Of a stretch of DNA of 22,450 nucleotides, positions 10,801 to 16,800 are shown in pieces. Positions within the stretch are counted from its first letter, which is position 1. Each line of letters starts with the position of its first letter. The DNA is from Elysia marginata (Eukaryota > Mollusca > Gastropoda > Plakobranchidae), in assembly GCA_019649035.1 (NCBI GenBank), contig BMAT01008376.1, forward strand, positions 328,762-351,211. Reading direction: 5' to 3'. Made by a program: the position numbers and the translations under genes. Under the pieces are notes generated by a model. That model had not been told where the DNA came from, did no database searches, and saw nothing but the letters and a program-made list of their open reading frames with translations.

Positions 10801-13800
10801 CTCTGTAATTCTTTCCTTCTAGCAAAAAAAGAAGGCTATGACAAACCTCTGCTAAACTTTATTGAGAGTGTCATCTTGTCATGGCTATTTGATGGCCATG
10901 CACCGCCACAGCCTGACCAAACTGATGATGAAGTCAGGTGCACTGAAAGACATTTTCCTGCACCAATTCCACCTACTGAGAATAAAGCAAAACCCACTAG
11001 GATATGTGTTGTTTGCTCCAAGAGAGGCATCAAAAGGAAAGAGGTTCGAAACCACTGCCCAGATTGCCCCTCAAAGCCCGCTCTTTGCTACCCAGACTGT
11101 TACCGGGATTATCACACACGGATGATCTTTTGGATGTGACTAGTAAGTGATTTTATCTTGTAGTTATTTGTCACATAATTTGTGTACAATATATACAATG
11201 CATATTGTCCTTTTTTTTTTCCTTTTCTGTACTTCATAGGTAGATAAGGCTTTTTTTGTGCTTGTCTAGACAAAAATCCCACAATTTTTTCCTGAATTAT
11301 CATTTACAAAAAAAAAATTAATTCATCATTTGACAAAACTTTTACTAAATCACTATCCTTCTTAGAATGTACATGCAAAATTTCTAAAAGATATGATGTA
11401 AAATAAGAGAGTTATGGCCAAATTTCAGATATAGGTCTATATATAGTAATTTACTCCCCGGCACAGGGCGTTACAAACCCACTGGCAGTCAAGGGGTTAA
11501 TGCTAGCAAACATTGCTTCATGTGCTTACTTCTGTTCTGGTAAGGGTTTTAAAGACATTAATGTAATGAAAATAATGTAGAAGATTCAACCGCTACTAAT
11601 TAAATAAAATCTTTTAAATTTTATGCAACATATTAATATTCAAGATACATATTTTCCTTTCCAGACATCAAATTCTTAATAAAAGTTTTTTTTCAATCTA
11701 AATGAGACCCTTTTATCTAAGTCAAGAATACAATAAACACTAGAGTAGTTTTTGATGTTGTCTTTCATAGAAGAGACGCTACTCTTGTTTTATCTTGTAT
11801 CTCATTTCCCACTGTACAGTTATGATTCTTACATAAAATCTTTCACTTTTTTTTTTATAAGCATCCAGACTGAACATACACTATAACTATTCAAAATATG
11901 AACTTAAATTCTTAAGTTATGGTCTGTGTTTTCACAAAACAAAAACAATAACAGCAAAACCTACCATGTAACAATATTATATCCTATATCATTAATTCCA
12001 GGAAGCATTGTTGATGTGAAAGGGGGAGCAGAAGAACTTATAAAGGCAAGGCATGAAAAGACAAGCACAAAGTTTAGTTAAAATGATAAACAGATAACTG
12101 ATGTTGAATTCTAAACTCAAAATTAATGTCAAGCCACTTTTGCTACATGGTTATGGATACTGAAGATGGAAACTACAGCTGGGAAGTAATAACAGAGACA
12201 TTAGAAAGAGGAGATAAGAAACTTGCCCATCTGGCCCCTCCACATCGATCTTACCAATGTATAATTTCTTGTTGGTTGAGCCAGATATAACTTGAGTTGG
12301 TAACAAAGATGGTGCAGGCTTCCAGGTAAGAATGAAATACAAGACTTGTCAACTACACTGAGTTTAAATCAGCTTCTTTTTTATTTTTAAGACCTGATTA
12401 CAGGCAAAACTATAAGTTTCCAGTTCCCTCTTTTCTAGTGTCACCGGTATAGAGAAGTACAGACATCATTAACCAAAAAAGGGAGTGTTGCCGTTGAATA
12501 ACATCTACCTTAGAATTGGATTCTCTTGGCAGAATTGTTTCAAAGATGGTTCTGTTTCTGTTGTGTGCATCAATGTCCACAAATATGACAGACCAGGCGG
12601 CACCGGCTTCACCAAACAAGTTACAACCGTTCACAGCCTCCAGCGCTGCTTTTGCCATACCTATAGAGCTAAACAGGACAAAACAAAAAATGAACATGAT
12701 GTTCAATATGAGTCATTTGAGACTGCTTAAGAGTGTAGGTTTTTGGCAATGACTTTTCTGTAACTCAAAATAATATTTATAAATTTTGTGATGACTCTGT
12801 CTTACAAAGGCTAAGTTACCTGGCACTCAGATTTTGCTGCTCTGAGTTTGCTTCTTAGTTCAGGCAAAGATTTTTTTTGTATGAAATTTGTAAACTAGAC
12901 ATATGCTTTGTGTGCTGACCCTTCATATGAAAAAAAAAGGAATTGCTTCATTTTAAGGCTGTTCAGTAAAGAATTATCTTAATCTTTAAAGAAACATCAG
13001 AGATGCTTACAAACTTAGCCTGGCTGGCAATCAACCGTTTGTCAACAAATCCTGTTGATGCACCAAATTATGTGGCTAATACTTTTGAAATTCATAATAT
13101 AAAAGAGAAAAAAAAACATGGTGCCAGGTTTGTAAAAATTATTTAAAAAACCAGAAAGCATTTTACAGAAGCAGTAGCCTTATAAATAAATTGTAATTTT
13201 TAAATGAGCTGATTCCATATGCAGTAAAGGATCAACTTAGACTTGTCTGACCCTCATTGTGAATAGGATTGTGCGCTTGATCATTCATGTGTATCGTCTG
13301 ATTATTTAAAGAGGATAATAATAATACACATGAGTCCACTTAGCTCAAACTCCTATAACTTGAATCTATGGATAACTTGTATCGATTTTAGGAACCAAAC
13401 TTGTATTTTTGGTTCTTTGTCAACTACCCTTTTACTCAAACTTGTGATATTTTGAACTTAACTAACTGTCCCTGACTTGAGTGTATTGCACTGTAATAAT
13501 AATTCACCTATCCACAAACACAGGGCCTGTGGCGCCAAAACTTAGTAGAATAAAGATGCCATGGATATAAACATAAACCATTGTAAAAGAGTGCAAAAAT
13601 TTAAAAAAAAACAAAGAATTCAACTATGAAAATGCCTTAAAAACTATAACATCATCTGAAAATTGCCATTATTCCTAATCTAATACCTTGTAAAAGAAAC
13701 ATGTTGAAAAAAAAACTTTGCATTAAGAATAAATTTGAAATGAATGAAAATTATGTAACAGTAGCCATGGTCTTTTGATGAAAAAATAAAATTATTGCAT

Positions 13801-16800
13801 CATTAAAAACTAGGCAGAGTCCTTCCCTAATAAATAAGAGCTTACCTTGCATGGATTTCTGTGGTGCCATTGTTGTATTTGCTGCCTCTCTCCCACATTC
13901 CAAAGTCTGGTGTCCTGTACGCCCGCTCAACATAAAATACGAGGTTCTGGACAAAGTTCACTTCATCAGTTGAGTATATGACCTGCAGTTGGGTTGAAAG
14001 GTTGAAGGTAACAGGTTGGGTTGATTTGAAGTAATTTGTTGGAGCTATGTTTGACCTTATGATACAAAAGGTTTTTTTACTTGAAGAGGATGTCCAATGG
14101 TTGATATTTTTTTAAAGTTTCGTTTCATCCAAAATGTATACGTATGTATTTAGAACACACTGTTGATGTCCAAAGTCGTACTGATCAGGAATACTGACAT
14201 AGTAAAGACATTTGAGGCCTCTAAGTACAAAATGTCCTTTATACAATAGATCTTAATGCTATTCCTCAGGTGCTACACATACAAAATCTTAATGTAGCCA
14301 TAAGAAATTTCTTCATATGAAGAAGCAAATGCAATACACAAATCATTTAAAGCTTGATACTCATTTCCTTTGATGACTCAAATTGCCACCAATAAACACT
14401 TTGAGAACAGATAGAGAAAAGCAACAACACAACTAGACATAGACCTCAAACAAGAGACTTTTTTTCCACAGAAAAACCGCTTTGAAAGTAACAGCAATGC
14501 CAGTAAAAAATTACCAAACCCTAAAGTTACCATCATAGCTTAATGCACTCTTAAAATACAGGGTTTTTTTTAATGACAAAATAGCATCAGTGCAAAATGA
14601 AGCCTGGTCCTCACACCCAAGCAATCGTTTGATGTTTATAACTACCTGCAAGCCTGATGAAATCATCTGGCTAAGAAACAGGAGATACAGAGCCACAGCA
14701 TCAATCTGAGGTCAGAGGTAAAATATAATTGTTTTACATAGAGATCATTAGTCTTTGGTCACTGATAAGGTTAAAAGTTCCAAACCCACAAACATTAAAA
14801 ATTGAGGACTTTCTTTTCCTTTTACTAAACTACTTTAGCTATGGACAAGAGGTATGCTTACATAACCTTCATCACAGTGCATAGGATTAAAGTGAAGTTG
14901 AAGAAATGGACTAGAATTGAACGATAATTTGCCAGTTATAATGAGTTTATTACAAAGCTGTTTAATTTAACAATGATATATTATGAATATGGTACTGTGA
15001 AGAAGAAAAAACAGTTTGTAATTTTACTTTTCCTGCTCACCAGAAATATTAATGTAAAGAAGACTAAAACATTCTTTTTATACAGTGCTTTCTTTATTCT
15101 TTTCATTATTAAAATCACAAGCATCTATTTCCCTTTACCTGTAACATTTTCCCTGTCCAACTTTTAATACTGAAGCTTGAAACAGAAAGACCATATGAGA
15201 AACTCACAAGATTTAGAGCCAATTCATCTTTGTTTTACTCATCTCATGTAAAGTTCTGATGTTATTTACCTGTAAGTGTTGATACTCTTCATCTTTGTAG
15301 GAAGGGTCGCCAGTTATCATGTCAAAAGTTGAGTGCAGAGCATACGATGGACTTTGGTTGGACTTGAATTTCTCCACCTATTGAAAAAGAACATTTCTAA
15401 TTTTGTTACTGATCTACAGGTGAAAAAATTAGGGTTGGGGTAAACACATTTGAAACCAAATATTCAATGATAATAGCAACAGAAAAAAAAAACAAATCAC
15501 ACTAGCATCTATGCAGGCTAATAGTATTGAAAGCAAGTGAAAGACCACTAAGTCTAGTGTGCCACAACATTTAGAGAAGCATAAATCAAATACTCTAGTT
15601 ATATTCAGATGAAGAATTCACAATGTGCATGGGACACAAATATGCCTTTTACATCATGGAAGTCTTGCCAGATGATGATTACATTCAGACAAAGGCAAAC
15701 ATACACTATAAATTGTAACTGGCTAGTGAATAATCAAATGACATAAACCTATTTTAGTATTTTTGTTCGGATTGTAATATTTAAAGTTTTTGAAGTAGAT
15801 TTTTTTTCTAGGCATCTACTTCATATAACAACTTTTCTGACCTTGTCAGCCTGTCGTATCCAGCAGTGCAGAATTCCCCTCATGCTCTTCACTGCCGCCT
15901 GACCCAGCTCGTGAGCTCTGCCCTGGTCGTCGTCAATTTTCCTAAATAAAATTTTAAAAATCCAGAGCTGAGTAATATCAAAAGTGAATGACCATGATTG
16001 TCCAGTGTGAGGTTCTGCAGCCCTCTTTACCACATTTCAAGAATTTCTCAAAGAAGAAAAGAGACAGATAGGTTCATTTTCTTTATATATTAAGCAGTGC
16101 TAAATTTTCTTAAGACTGTACTGTACTTGACCATCTAATATTTTGCAATATATGGCAGATTTATTTTACTTCCCCTTGACCTTCCACACAAACTACTAAC
16201 ATACAAAATGTAAAATAATGTATACAACAGCGGAAGAATTCTTGCGTACTGTTAAATTACATGCAAAACATTGTCTTTTGCTGAAACAAGAGGCTGATAT
16301 TAAAATAAAATAAAGTTGCATCTATATTCATTTTCATGTCATACGAAAATAAAGAACTACATAAGACATTAAGAGTGTAACAATACGAACATACTGAAAT
16401 AAGAACAATTCTGTTAGTCCCATTTACAAAGATTTGTTGCTATACTCATCTTTGAAACAATAAAATGCTAATACATTCAAGATAAAACCAATATTTAGTT
16501 CAAACCTATAAAATGAAATGAGCTTGCACACAAATGCACAAAACAAAGCAGCCCGGTCAATAGCTTGTAGATCAAAATTTAATAGCTCCCAGCAAATACT
16601 GAAAGAGATACACTGGCTTCCAGTGAAATTCCGCATTGATTTTAAAATTACCTGCCATATTTTAAAATGTTTCTCATATTCATTTACAAGAAATCTTACA
16701 AGTATACAAAGTCCAGAGAGTTTTAAATTCAAATGACTCCATTTTACTAATAACTAATATGACAACCTCCACTTTTGAAATGAAAGCCTTTTCTGTCAAA

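Larger units (their letters stand above)
8839..11496 (+). mobile_element. Complete piggyBac transposon, 2658 bp, in PHKB intron 7
   Basis: The element is flanked by the canonical TTAA duplication (8835-8838 and 11497-11500). It begins CCCCTTGAGTGTCC and ends GGCAGTCAAGGGG, whose inverse is CCCCTTGACTGCC. It holds one long gene in the plus orientation, antisense to the host gene, without stop or frameshift. Intact ends and an intact gene suggest a fairly recent insertion that could still be mobile; activity is not shown by the sequence. Confidence 0.95.

Noticed and set aside
12151..12342. An extra PHKB exon or unrelated exon on the minus strand (translation includes [15 protein letters not shown]).
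   Set aside because: No acceptor with a pyrimidine tract and no good donor in a phase that fits between exons 7 and 8, which already join in phase 0 exactly as in known beta subunits.
14973..15167. Plus-strand frame rich in hydrophobic residues, superficially membrane-like.
   Set aside because: Composition follows from AT-rich intron DNA; there is no start context or homology.
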